A stretch of 64,000 nt of DNA from Pragia fontium DSM 5563 = ATCC 49100. Lineage in GTDB: Bacteria; Pseudomonadota; Gammaproteobacteria; Enterobacterales; Enterobacteriaceae. The first letter of the stretch is position 1. Each line of letters opens with the position of its first letter. The stretch spans positions 21,250-85,249 of the forward strand of contig NZ_FOLW01000010.1 in NCBI RefSeq assembly GCF_900112475.1. Reading direction: 5' to 3'. This document shows positions 56,693 to 64,000 of the stretch, piece after piece. Position numbers and translations under genes: made by a program. The notes under the pieces were generated by a model that was given only the letters and a program-made list of their open reading frames with translations, made no database searches and had not been told where the DNA came from.

Positions 56693-57293
56693 TTTTATCT
56701 GTTTGTAGATAGCCACCTTAGGGTGGTTATCTTGATCTCGATATACCTGAGATGGTAAATAATATATCTATTATCCCGCCGCTGGCATAATTCTGCTGAA
56801 CTTCTGCAATATTTACTCTTCCACTTTATTTCAATTCATTATTACTTGAGTATAAAAATACTGCTTAATCAATATTGTTATTTATTGGTTAATAAAGTTG
56901 ATATTTTTTATATTTTACATTGATTAATGTTTACATAATATTAACCGTGTTAGCCTTCATAACTAAGCGGTTATTCCTCTTTCTTATCTTCATTTATTTA
57001 TGTTTCCCATTATTGGAATATTAATTGATAAAAATTATATCTGTATCAAGAAATAGAGAAAATAATACCGATATAGTCAAATTTCCCAATGAATTAGATC
57101 TAAGAATAAATAGATGGCTACATTTTGAGATGGTCGTTTAGTTTTTTGATTTCATATAGTTAATATGCATAACAGAAATTATTTATTAATAACGTGAGGA
57201 AAGTCACTGATATTTAAAAATAATAAAATCATTCAATTTTAAATAACTATTTAATTTTTATTTGAATATTCATTCGTATGTTCGGGGGTATAC
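56693..57293. other. AT-rich control region upstream of dcuB
   Basis: 600 bases with no gene and high AT content. In E. coli dcuB is under FNR, CRP and DcuR control; I found no convincing FNR palindrome here. A GGGGGT ribosome site precedes dcuB. Confidence 0.4.
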
Positions 57294-58634
57294 ATGGATT
57301 TTGCTATACAACTTATCATCATATTGATCTGCCTTTTTTATGGGGCGCGTAAAGGCGGTATTGCACTTGGTTTATTAGGCGGTATCGGATTAGTTATTCT
57401 GGTGTTTGTCTTTCATCTTCAGCCGGGTAAACCACCTGTTGATGTCATGTTGGTTATTATTGCCGTTGTTGCTGCCTCCGCGACTTTGCAGGCTTCAGGC
57501 GGCTTAGATGTGATGTTGCAGATCGCTGAAAAGCTACTGCGTAAGAATCCCAAGTATGTTTCTATTGTTGCGCCATTCGTAACCTGTACGCTAACCATTC
57601 TCTGCGGTACCGGTCACGTGGTATATACCATTTTGCCGATTATTTATGACGTGGCGATTAAAAATAATATTCGCCCTGAACGACCTATGGCGGCTAGTTC
57701 GGTAGGGGCCCAAATGGGGATTATTGCCAGTCCAGTTTCCGTGGCAGTGGTTTCGCTGGTGGCGATGTTGGGCAACTTTACCTTTAACGGTAAGCATCTT
57801 GAGTTTTTGGATTTACTGGCCATCACTATCCCTTCAACGCTGATAGGTGTATTAGCCATTGGTATTTTCAGTTGGTTTCGGGGTAAAGACCTGGATAAAG
57901 ATGAAGATTTCCAGAAATTTATCTCAGTACCGGAAAATAAACACTATGTGTACGGTGATACGGCAACGTTGTTAGATAAAAAGCTGCCGATGAACAACTG
58001 GGTAGCAATGTGGATCTTCCTGGCTTCTATCGCCGTTGTTGCATTGTTGGGAGCATTCTCTAACTTACGCCCTGAGTTCGGCGGCAAGCCTCTGTCGATG
58101 GTGTTAGTGATTCAGATGTTTATGCTGTTATCGGGCGCACTGATTATTATCATTACTAAGACCAATCCCGCTTCGATTTCCAAGAACGAGGTGTTTCGTT
58201 CCGGGATGATCGCGATTGTTGCGGTATATGGCATCGCATGGATGGCGGAAACGATGTTCGGTGCCCATATGACCGAAATTAAAGCGGTATTGGGTGACTT
58301 GGTTAAAGAGTTCCCGTGGGCTTATGCCATTGTGCTACTGCTGGTGTCGAAGTTTGTTAACTCTCAGGCTGCTGCGTTGGCGGCGATTGTTCCGGTTGCT
58401 TTGGCCATTGGGGTTGATCCTGCCTATATCGTGGCATCCGCACCTGCGTGTTATGGCTACTATATTCTGCCAACTTATCCGAGCGATCTGGCGGCTATCC
58501 AGTTTGACCGTTCAGGTACAACCAGCATTGGCCGTTTTGTGATTAACCACAGCTTTATTCTGCCGGGATTAATTGGGGTTGGCGTTTCCTGCGTATTTGG
58601 CTGGATATTTGCGGCGGCATACGGTTTCTTATAA
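57294..58634 (+). CDS. dcuB: Anaerobic C4-dicarboxylate transporter DcuB
   Basis: A 446-residue, about 12-helix inner membrane antiporter that exchanges external fumarate or aspartate for succinate during fumarate respiration. The length equals E. coli DcuB, and the conserved [20 protein letters not shown] and [16 protein letters not shown] segments are present. Placed directly before a class I fumarase, as dcuB-fumB in E. coli. DcuB also senses fumarate with DcuS in E. coli; dcuSR is not in this window. Confidence 0.94.
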   Translation: MDFAIQLIIILICLFYGARKGGIALGLLGGIGLVILVFVFHLQPGKPPVDVMLVIIAVVAASATLQASGGLDVMLQIAEKLLRKNPKYVSIVAPFVTCTLTILCGTGHVVYTILPIIYDVAIKNNIRPERPMAASSVGAQMGIIASPVSVAVVSLVAMLGNFTFNGKHLEFLDLLAITIPSTLIGVLAIGIFSWFRGKDLDKDEDFQKFISVPENKHYVYGDTATLLDKKLPMNNWVAMWIFLASIAVVALLGAFSNLRPEFGGKPLSMVLVIQMFMLLSGALIIIITKTNPASISKNEVFRSGMIAIVAVYGIAWMAETMFGAHMTEIKAVLGDLVKEFPWAYAIVLLLVSKFVNSQAAALAAIVPVALAIGVDPAYIVASAPACYGYYILPTYPSDLAAIQFDRSGTTSIGRFVINHSFILPGLIGVGVSCVFGWIFAAAYGFL

Positions 58635-58923
58635 CTGTCAGATAAACGTGCGCCATGATGATATCGCGCACGTTATCAAAACTCTTCTCAGGGGATTTAT
58701 TCTTGAGATGCTGATGTCCTTTTTGTTCATTAAAGCCATAATGAAATTAAATAAAACTTAAGCTAAATCAGATAAATAAAAATCATTCTATTTAATAGTC
58801 AGAATCCGGCTATAAACTATTGTATTCAAAGTTTCCTTACTTTATGGTGTCGGCGTCGCTCAAGCATCAGCCACGATATTCTCGTGATGATTTTTTTAAA
58901 AACTTATAAAAGGCTGGAAGCAC

Positions 58924-60543
58924 ATGTCAACGATCGAATTTAAATATCAGGCGTCTTTTCCACTGGGAGAAGACAAAACAGAATATTACTTGCTGACCAA
59001 AGACCACGTTTCCGTCAGTGAATTTGAAGGAAACGAGATTGTTAAAGTTGAGCCTGAAGCACTAACGTTATTAGCTCAACATGCCCTGCACGATACCTCT
59101 TTTCTTCTACGCCCTGACCATCAGGCTCAGGTCGCCCAAATTCTTGATGACCCCGAAGCCAGCGAAAATGATAAATATGTTGCCCTGACTTTCCTGCGTA
59201 ATGCCGAGATTTCCGCCAAAGGTATTTTACCTTTCTGTCAGGATACCGGTACCGCGATTATTATGGGTAAAAAAGGCCAGAATATCTGGACTGGCGGCGA
59301 CGATGAGGAAGCCCTGTCGCGCGGTGTGTTCAATACTTATGTTGAAAATAACCTGCGCTATTCACAGAACGCGCCACTGAATATGTACGATGAAGTGAAT
59401 ACCGGTTGTAACCTGCCGGCTCAGATCGATATTTATGGTACTCAGGGCTCTGAATATAAATTCCTGTGTATTGTTAAAGGCGGTGGTTCAGCCAATAAAA
59501 CCATGTTGTATCAGGAAACCAAAGCGCTGCTAACGCCAGAGAAGCTGGAAAAATACCTGATTGAAAAAATGAAGAGTTTGGGAACGGCGGCATGTCCTCC
59601 ATATCATGTTGCTTTTGTTATTGGTGGAACCTCAGCGGAAACTAACCTGAAGGTGGTTAAGCTGGCTTCGGCCAAGTATTACGATGAGTTGCCAACCACT
59701 GGTAATGAAGGCGGTCAGGCATTCCGCGATCTGGAGTTAGAAGCTAAGCTGCTAAAAGCAGCACATAACTTAGGTATTGGTGCCCAGTTTGGCGGTAAAT
59801 ATTTTGCCCATGATATTCGAGTTATTCGTTTGCCTCGTCACGGTGCTTCCTGTCCGGTAGGGATGGGGGTTTCTTGCTCTGCTGACCGCAATATCAAGGC
59901 GAAAATCAATAAAGAGGGTATCTGGATTGAAAAGCTGGAAGATAATCCGGGTAAATATATTCCTGATGAATTAAGACAGGCTGGGGAAGGGGAAGGCGTT
60001 AAGATTAACCTGAACCGTCCAATGTCGGAGATTTTGGCCGATTTGTCCCAATATCCGGTTTCTACCCGCGTTTCGCTGAGTGGTACGATTATCGTTGCCC
60101 GTGATATTGCTCACGCCAGACTGCAGGCGATGTTGGACAAAGGCGAAGATTTGCCGCAATACATTAAAGACCATCCGATTTACTATGCGGGGCCAGCGAA
60201 GAAGCCTGAGGGTTATGCTTCAGGCTCATTAGGGCCAACAACCGCGGGTCGTATGGATTCATATGTTGATGCTTTCCAGTCCCGTGGCGGTAGTTTAGTG
60301 ATGTTATCTAAAGGTAACCGCAGTCAACAGGTAACGGATGCCTGTAAAAAGCATGGTGGTTTCTATTTGGGGAGTATTGGCGGTCCGGCGGCTATTCTGG
60401 CTCAAAACAGCATTAAGCGCTTGGAATGTATCGCTTACCCTGAGTTGGATATGGAAGCTATCTGGAAAATTGAGGTTGAAGATTTCCCAGCCTTTATTCT
60501 GGTGGACGATAAAGGTAATGACTTCTTCCAGAAATTTAAATAG
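58924..60543 (+). CDS. fumB: Class I fumarate hydratase (FumA/FumB type)
   Basis: A 539-residue iron-sulfur fumarase interconverting fumarate and malate. The 4Fe-4S cysteines are at 105 (PFCQDTG), 224 (AACPPYH) and 318 (GVSCSAD), the same numbers as in E. coli FumA. Its place after dcuB suggests the anaerobic FumB role, though sequence alone does not separate FumA from FumB. A 289-bp gap after dcuB may hold its own promoter. Confidence 0.93.
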   Translation: MSTIEFKYQASFPLGEDKTEYYLLTKDHVSVSEFEGNEIVKVEPEALTLLAQHALHDTSFLLRPDHQAQVAQILDDPEASENDKYVALTFLRNAEISAKGILPFCQDTGTAIIMGKKGQNIWTGGDDEEALSRGVFNTYVENNLRYSQNAPLNMYDEVNTGCNLPAQIDIYGTQGSEYKFLCIVKGGGSANKTMLYQETKALLTPEKLEKYLIEKMKSLGTAACPPYHVAFVIGGTSAETNLKVVKLASAKYYDELPTTGNEGGQAFRDLELEAKLLKAAHNLGIGAQFGGKYFAHDIRVIRLPRHGASCPVGMGVSCSADRNIKAKINKEGIWIEKLEDNPGKYIPDELRQAGEGEGVKINLNRPMSEILADLSQYPVSTRVSLSGTIIVARDIAHARLQAMLDKGEDLPQYIKDHPIYYAGPAKKPEGYASGSLGPTTAGRMDSYVDAFQSRGGSLVMLSKGNRSQQVTDACKKHGGFYLGSIGGPAAILAQNSIKRLECIAYPELDMEAIWKIEVEDFPAFILVDDKGNDFFQKFK

Positions 60544-60595
60544 TACGAAGCCTGTTTTTCCTGAAGTTTGACGGCTGCGTCCGTTTAATAAAACT

Positions 60596-60627
60596 AAAGC
60601 CCGTGGATTGAATATCCAACGGGCTTT
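60596..60627 (+). terminator. Terminator after the fumarase gene
   Basis: AAAGCCCGT-GGAT...ATCC-ACGGGCTTT followed by ATT: a 13-pair stem (one bulge) 50 bases after the stop. It faces slmA on the other strand and probably serves both. Confidence 0.8.
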
Positions 60628-60651
60628 ATTGTCACTGGCTAAGGATTGGCC

Positions 60652-61245
60652 TTATTGCAGCTGTAGGGCCAGCATTGGCCAGCGCAGGTCGAACTCTTCC
60701 GTTGGGCGATAACGGAACTCCGAACGAACAAAGCGTGACATCATTCCTTCACAAAACGCTAAGAGCTGACTGGCAATTAACCCTTCATCATAGGCGAATG
60801 ATTGACCTTCTCGCAGCTTGCGCTCCCGTAATACCTGACGCAGTTGGGTTTCTATTCTTTCAAATAGTTGGTTTATCCGCCCTTGAAGCCGGTCTTGCTC
60901 AAACATCAATGCGTGTCCGGTCATGATGCGGGTCAATCCTGGATTCTTCTCTGCAAAGCCCAGCACTAAGAGGATGATTAAACGAATACGGTTATAGGTA
61001 TCCTTTTCATCTTGTAGGATTAAGTTAATACGACTGTTCAGACTGTCTTCGATAAACTCAATCAAACTATCAAACATACGCATTTTACTAGGAAAATGGC
61101 GATACAGCGCCGCCTCCGAAACACCGACGGTGGCAGCTAGTTTAGCCGTGGTAATACGTTGGCTACCGTCGCTTGATTCAAGCATCTGGGCTAACGCTTG
61201 CAGTATGTCTTCCCTGCGATTTTTCTTGGTTACTTTTTCTACCAT
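60652..61245 (-). CDS. slmA: Nucleoid occlusion factor SlmA
   Basis: A 197-residue TetR-family protein that binds SlmA sites on the nucleoid and blocks FtsZ ring assembly over DNA. The HTH ([20 protein letters not shown]) and the conserved [14 protein letters not shown] segment are very close to E. coli. The ATG at 61245 matches the usual start ([12 protein letters not shown]); an ATG four codons earlier is also possible. Gene order coaBC-dut-slmA is the enterobacterial one. Confidence 0.95.
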   Translation of the reverse strand: MVEKVTKKNRREDILQALAQMLESSDGSQRITTAKLAATVGVSEAALYRHFPSKMRMFDSLIEFIEDSLNSRINLILQDEKDTYNRIRLIILLVLGFAEKNPGLTRIMTGHALMFEQDRLQGRINQLFERIETQLRQVLRERKLREGQSFAYDEGLIASQLLAFCEGMMSRFVRSEFRYRPTEEFDLRWPMLALQLQ

Positions 61246-61345
61246 GTCTTGTGACATCCTAATAAGGAGTGAAATTTGCTCCACTCCCAAGATAGCCAGA
61301 ACAATACTGACTGATACTATTTTATTATTACATGCAGACGGAACG

Positions 61346-61804
61346 TTACTGACGGCCAGAGTGACCAAAGCCACCTTCGCCACGCTCACTACTTTCAAAA
61401 TCTTCAACGATATTAAATTCAGCCTGTACCACAGGAACAAGAACCAGTTGAGCAATACGTTCACCTGGCTCGATGACAAACGCGGTTTGTCCCCGGTTCC
61501 AAACGGATACCATCAGTTGCCCCTGATAATCAGAGTCAATCAGGCCAACCAGATTACCCAGCACAATGCCATGCTTATGGCCAAGGCCTGAGCGTGGAAG
61601 AATGATAGCTGCCAGAGATGGATCGGCAATATGAATGGCCAGGCCGGTTGGCAGTAATTGGGTTTCACCCGGGTTTAATGTTAATGCTGTATCCAGGCAT
61701 GCGCGCAGATCCAAGCCGGCGGAGCCGACAGTGGCATAAGCTGGCAGAGGGAATGTGCTGCCGATGCGAGCATCCAGAATTTTTACGTCAATTTTTTTCA
61801 TCAT
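61346..61804 (-). CDS. dut: dUTP diphosphatase
   Basis: A 152-residue trimeric dUTPase that hydrolyses dUTP to dUMP. Motifs seen: AGLDLRA (1), PRSGLG (2), GLIDSDYQG (3), GERIAQLV (4) and the C-terminal [12 protein letters not shown] (5) that closes the active site. It begins with ATGATG inside the last 17 bases of coaBC. Confidence 0.97.
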   Translation of the reverse strand: MMKKIDVKILDARIGSTFPLPAYATVGSAGLDLRACLDTALTLNPGETQLLPTGLAIHIADPSLAAIILPRSGLGHKHGIVLGNLVGLIDSDYQGQLMVSVWNRGQTAFVIEPGERIAQLVLVPVVQAEFNIVEDFESSERGEGGFGHSGRQ

Positions 61805-62996
61805 AGCGTTTGGCAATTTCGTCCATTAGTTTTTGACCAAGCAAAGATTTGTTGCTCAAGGGCAGACTTATCTCGCCGTTTGACCAGTAGAGGTGTAATG
61901 CGTTGATATCGCTGTTAAAGCCTTGGCCTGACAACGAGACATCATTAGCACAGATAAGGTCAAGATTTTTACGGGCTAGTTTTAGCCGCGCATATTCTTC
62001 CACATTCTGTGTTTCCGCTGCAAATCCTACAACAAAAGGTCGGTTTTCAGTCATGGCTGCCACTTCGGCAACAATGTCGGGGTTTTTTACCATTTTCAGC
62101 AGGATATCATCACCCTGTTTTTTGATTTTTTCAGCAGCAATATGTTCGGCGCGATAATCAGCAACGGCAGCACAGGCAATGAAAATATGTTGTGAGGCGG
62201 CTCGTTGCATAACGGCATCACGCATTTCCAGAGCGCTGATAACATCAACCCGAGTTACATTAAACGGTGTGTCTAAATCAACCGGGCCACTGATTAACGT
62301 CACGGTCGCCCCACGTTCAGCCGCGGCTTTTGCGATGGCGTATCCCATTTTGCCTGAGCTGTGATTACTGATAAAACGTACTGGATCAAGCGCTTCTTTG
62401 GTTGGGCCAGCGGTCAGCAATATGTTGATTCCCTGTAGGTCCTGATGCGGTGAGAAAAAATCAACGCAGTGTTGAACGATACAGAGTGGGTCGAGCATTC
62501 TACCCGGGCCGATATCGCCACAGGCTTGAGAACCGCTATCAGGGCCCCATATATGCACGCCACGGGAGGCCAGCGTTTTTAGATTATGCTGTGTTGCGGC
62601 GGCTTTGTACATTTGTTGATTCATCGCAGGAATTGCGACCACCGGTGCGCTAGTGGCAAGACAAATGGTACTGAGCAAGTCATTGGCCATACCTGCAGCA
62701 ATACGAGCCAGCAGATCGGCGGTGGCTGGCGCCATGATTACGATATCTGCCCACTTACCTAATTCGATGTGTCCCATAGATGCTTCAGCTGCGGGATCGA
62801 GTAAATCATCTGAAACCGGATAACCGGAAACTGCCTGTAATGTCAGTGGGGTAATAAAGGCTTGTGCCGCATGAGTCATGACAACGCGAACGTCTGCCCC
62901 CTGATCTCGCAGGCGGCGTACAATTTCCGGGCATTTATAGGCAGCAATGCCACCGCTGATACCCAGAACAATTTTTTTACCGTTTAACATCGTCAT
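61788..62996 (-). CDS. coaBC: Bifunctional phosphopantothenoylcysteine synthetase/decarboxylase CoaBC
   Basis: A 402-residue coenzyme A enzyme. The N-terminal half is the FMN-dependent decarboxylase CoaC ([10 protein letters not shown], catalytic His in [19 protein letters not shown]). The C-terminal half is the CTP-dependent synthetase CoaB ([29 protein letters not shown]). ATG at 62996; the third codon is also ATG. Overlaps dut. Confidence 0.96.
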   Translation of the reverse strand: MTMLNGKKIVLGISGGIAAYKCPEIVRRLRDQGADVRVVMTHAAQAFITPLTLQAVSGYPVSDDLLDPAAEASMGHIELGKWADIVIMAPATADLLARIAAGMANDLLSTICLATSAPVVAIPAMNQQMYKAAATQHNLKTLASRGVHIWGPDSGSQACGDIGPGRMLDPLCIVQHCVDFFSPHQDLQGINILLTAGPTKEALDPVRFISNHSSGKMGYAIAKAAAERGATVTLISGPVDLDTPFNVTRVDVISALEMRDAVMQRAASQHIFIACAAVADYRAEHIAAEKIKKQGDDILLKMVKNPDIVAEVAAMTENRPFVVGFAAETQNVEEYARLKLARKNLDLICANDVSLSGQGFNSDINALHLYWSNGEISLPLSNKSLLGQKLMDEIAKRYDEKN

Positions 62997-63412
62997 GATT
63001 ACTGCCCTATAGGATTAACAGAGATGCATTACCCTGATGATTGAAAGCACGTCGCCGATTTTATCATAACTCTGACAAAGGCGGTCCCTCTGTTGAAAAG
63101 GGATATAACAGGTTACAGAGAGTACGTTTCTGAAATATGAACATAAAACAGTATTGATTTACTGATTATATATACAGTGATTGTAAGATGCTACAGCAAA
63201 AAATCATAAATTGCCCGGCTGATTTTAGGTCATTGAACGATATTTCTCCCTAAATTTTGCCAGATAGAATCATGTTATGCGTAGTGCGTTGCAATAAATT
63301 GATGAAAGAGCCTATTTAACCAATTATTTTTGCGCAGTGTTTTTGATTAAGACATTTTTAACCTCGAATATTCGCTCTGGTGCTGTCAGGGTTCACTCCA
63401 GCGGAGGAAACA
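62997..63412. promoter_or_regulatory. Divergent region between coaBC and radC
   Basis: About 415 AT-rich bases holding both promoters; no gene or clear operator was seen. Confidence 0.4.
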
Positions 63413-64000
63413 ATGACAAAAGAAATGAAAATATTATGGGGGGACAACGGTGCTCCAAGAGAGAAACTGTTAAAAAATGGGGCGATAACCCTTTCTGATA
63501 GTGAGCTATTGGCCATTTTTTTACGAACTGGGCTACCCGGTGTTCACGTCTTAGATTTTGCTGGCCAGCTTATTAAAGAGTTTGGTTCTCTTTATGGCCT
63601 GATGTCTGCGGACTATGTGAGCTTTTGCAATACCCGAGGCCTTGGATTAGCTAAATATGCTCAGTTGCAGGCTGCTGTTGAGCTTTCTCGTCGCTTTTTA
63701 GGTCATCAATTAGCTCAGGAGTGTTCAATCAGTAATCCTTTGTTAACGCGTGAATATTTACAAGGATTACTGGCTCAGCGCGATCGGGAAGTTTTTGTGG
63801 TGATGTTTCTGGATAATCAGAATCGTGTGATTTATCATAAAGAAATGTTCACCGGTACGTTTAACAGCGTAGAAGTCCACCCCAGAGAAATTGTGCGTGA
63901 GGCGCTGAAGTCAAATTCGGCCGCGGTGATATTAGCGCATAATCATCCTTCTGGGGTTGCGGAACCTAGCCTTGCCGATCGTCACGTGACCGAAAAAGTG
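63413..64000 (+). CDS. radC: RadC family protein (partial, runs off the window)
   Basis: The first 196 residues of a RadC protein, start ATG behind GCGGAGGAAACA. It has the N-terminal helix-hairpin-helix part ([25 protein letters not shown]) and the metalloprotease-like JAMM motif [12 protein letters not shown]. The real function of RadC is unsettled. The C-terminal end lies beyond position 64000. Confidence 0.93.
   Translation, partial: MTKEMKILWGDNGAPREKLLKNGAITLSDSELLAIFLRTGLPGVHVLDFAGQLIKEFGSLYGLMSADYVSFCNTRGLGLAKYAQLQAAVELSRRFLGHQLAQECSISNPLLTREYLQGLLAQRDREVFVVMFLDNQNRVIYHKEMFTGTFNSVEVHPREIVREALKSNSAAVILAHNHPSGVAEPSLADRHVTEKV

Noticed and set aside
56880-57240. FNR or CRP sites before dcuB
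   Set aside because: Several TTGAT or TGTGA-like pieces occur in this AT-rich stretch, but none forms a convincing two-sided palindrome.

Overview
The window looks like a chromosomal segment of an enterobacterium (order Enterobacterales). SlmA, Dut, CoaBC, RadC, SelA/SelB, FdoGHI-FdhE-FdhD, DcuB and class I fumarase are all very close to their E. coli counterparts in length and active-site positions. The gene order (selAB, selC, fdo and dcuB-fum close together) differs from E. coli. A lineage such as Budviciaceae (Pragia, Budvicia, Limnobaculum) or Yersiniaceae is a guess, not something the sequence proves.

Layout. 1-123 is the 3' end of a second fdhE gene, nearly identical to the end of the complete fdhE at 16021-16938, so a formate dehydrogenase locus is duplicated around the first 17 kb. 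Between the two copies lie a defence segment (a DUF262/DUF1524/DUF5655 GmrSD-like protein divergent from a type I restriction-modification operon hsdM-hsdS-hsdR), a RHH/RelE-type toxin-antitoxin pair, and then fdhD divergent from fdoG-fdoH-fdoI-fdhE. fdoG is read through an in-frame TGA as selenocysteine with a SECIS hairpin behind it. 17.5-21.6 kb is a three-gene ABC importer of the ferric iron / sugar-phosphate class.

21.8-42.2 kb is the most unusual part: three complete tandem copies (called A, B, C here, from low to high coordinate) of one seven-gene chaperone-usher fimbrial operon, all on the minus strand. Each copy runs pilin, usher, chaperone, two-domain tip adhesin and three minor pilins. 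Copies share the same overlaps, the same pilin-usher hairpin, an inverted repeat about 230 bases before the pilin start whose two arms change together between copies, and a pair of GATC sites exactly 49 bp apart. Copy A has diverged most in the major pilin and the adhesin's N-terminal domain. No recombinase or fimbrial regulator gene is present in the window.

43.1-47.9 kb holds selA-selB, a zinc-independent L36 paralogue (rpmJ2) behind a Zur box, a four-repeat PsiF-like secreted protein and the selenocysteine tRNA selC. Thus selA, selB, selC and a selenoprotein all sit in one 36 kb stretch. 48.1-51.7 kb is a three-subunit GMC-type sugar/polyol dehydrogenase with a triheme cytochrome c. 51.8-53.1 kb is the thiosulfate uptake pair tsuA-tsuB. 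53.3-56.7 kb is accessory: small proteins, a SMI1/KNR4-like protein, an AraC remnant, an MBL-fold hydrolase, a GNAT acetyltransferase and a 43-aa CxxC protein. 57.3-60.5 kb is dcuB-fumarase for anaerobic fumarate metabolism. The right end is core genome: slmA, dut, coaBC and the start of radC.

Functional theme: anaerobic and periplasmic electron transfer (formate, sugar oxidation, fumarate) with its selenocysteine machinery, next to recently amplified surface fimbriae and a defence segment. All calls are from reading the sequence; no database search was run.
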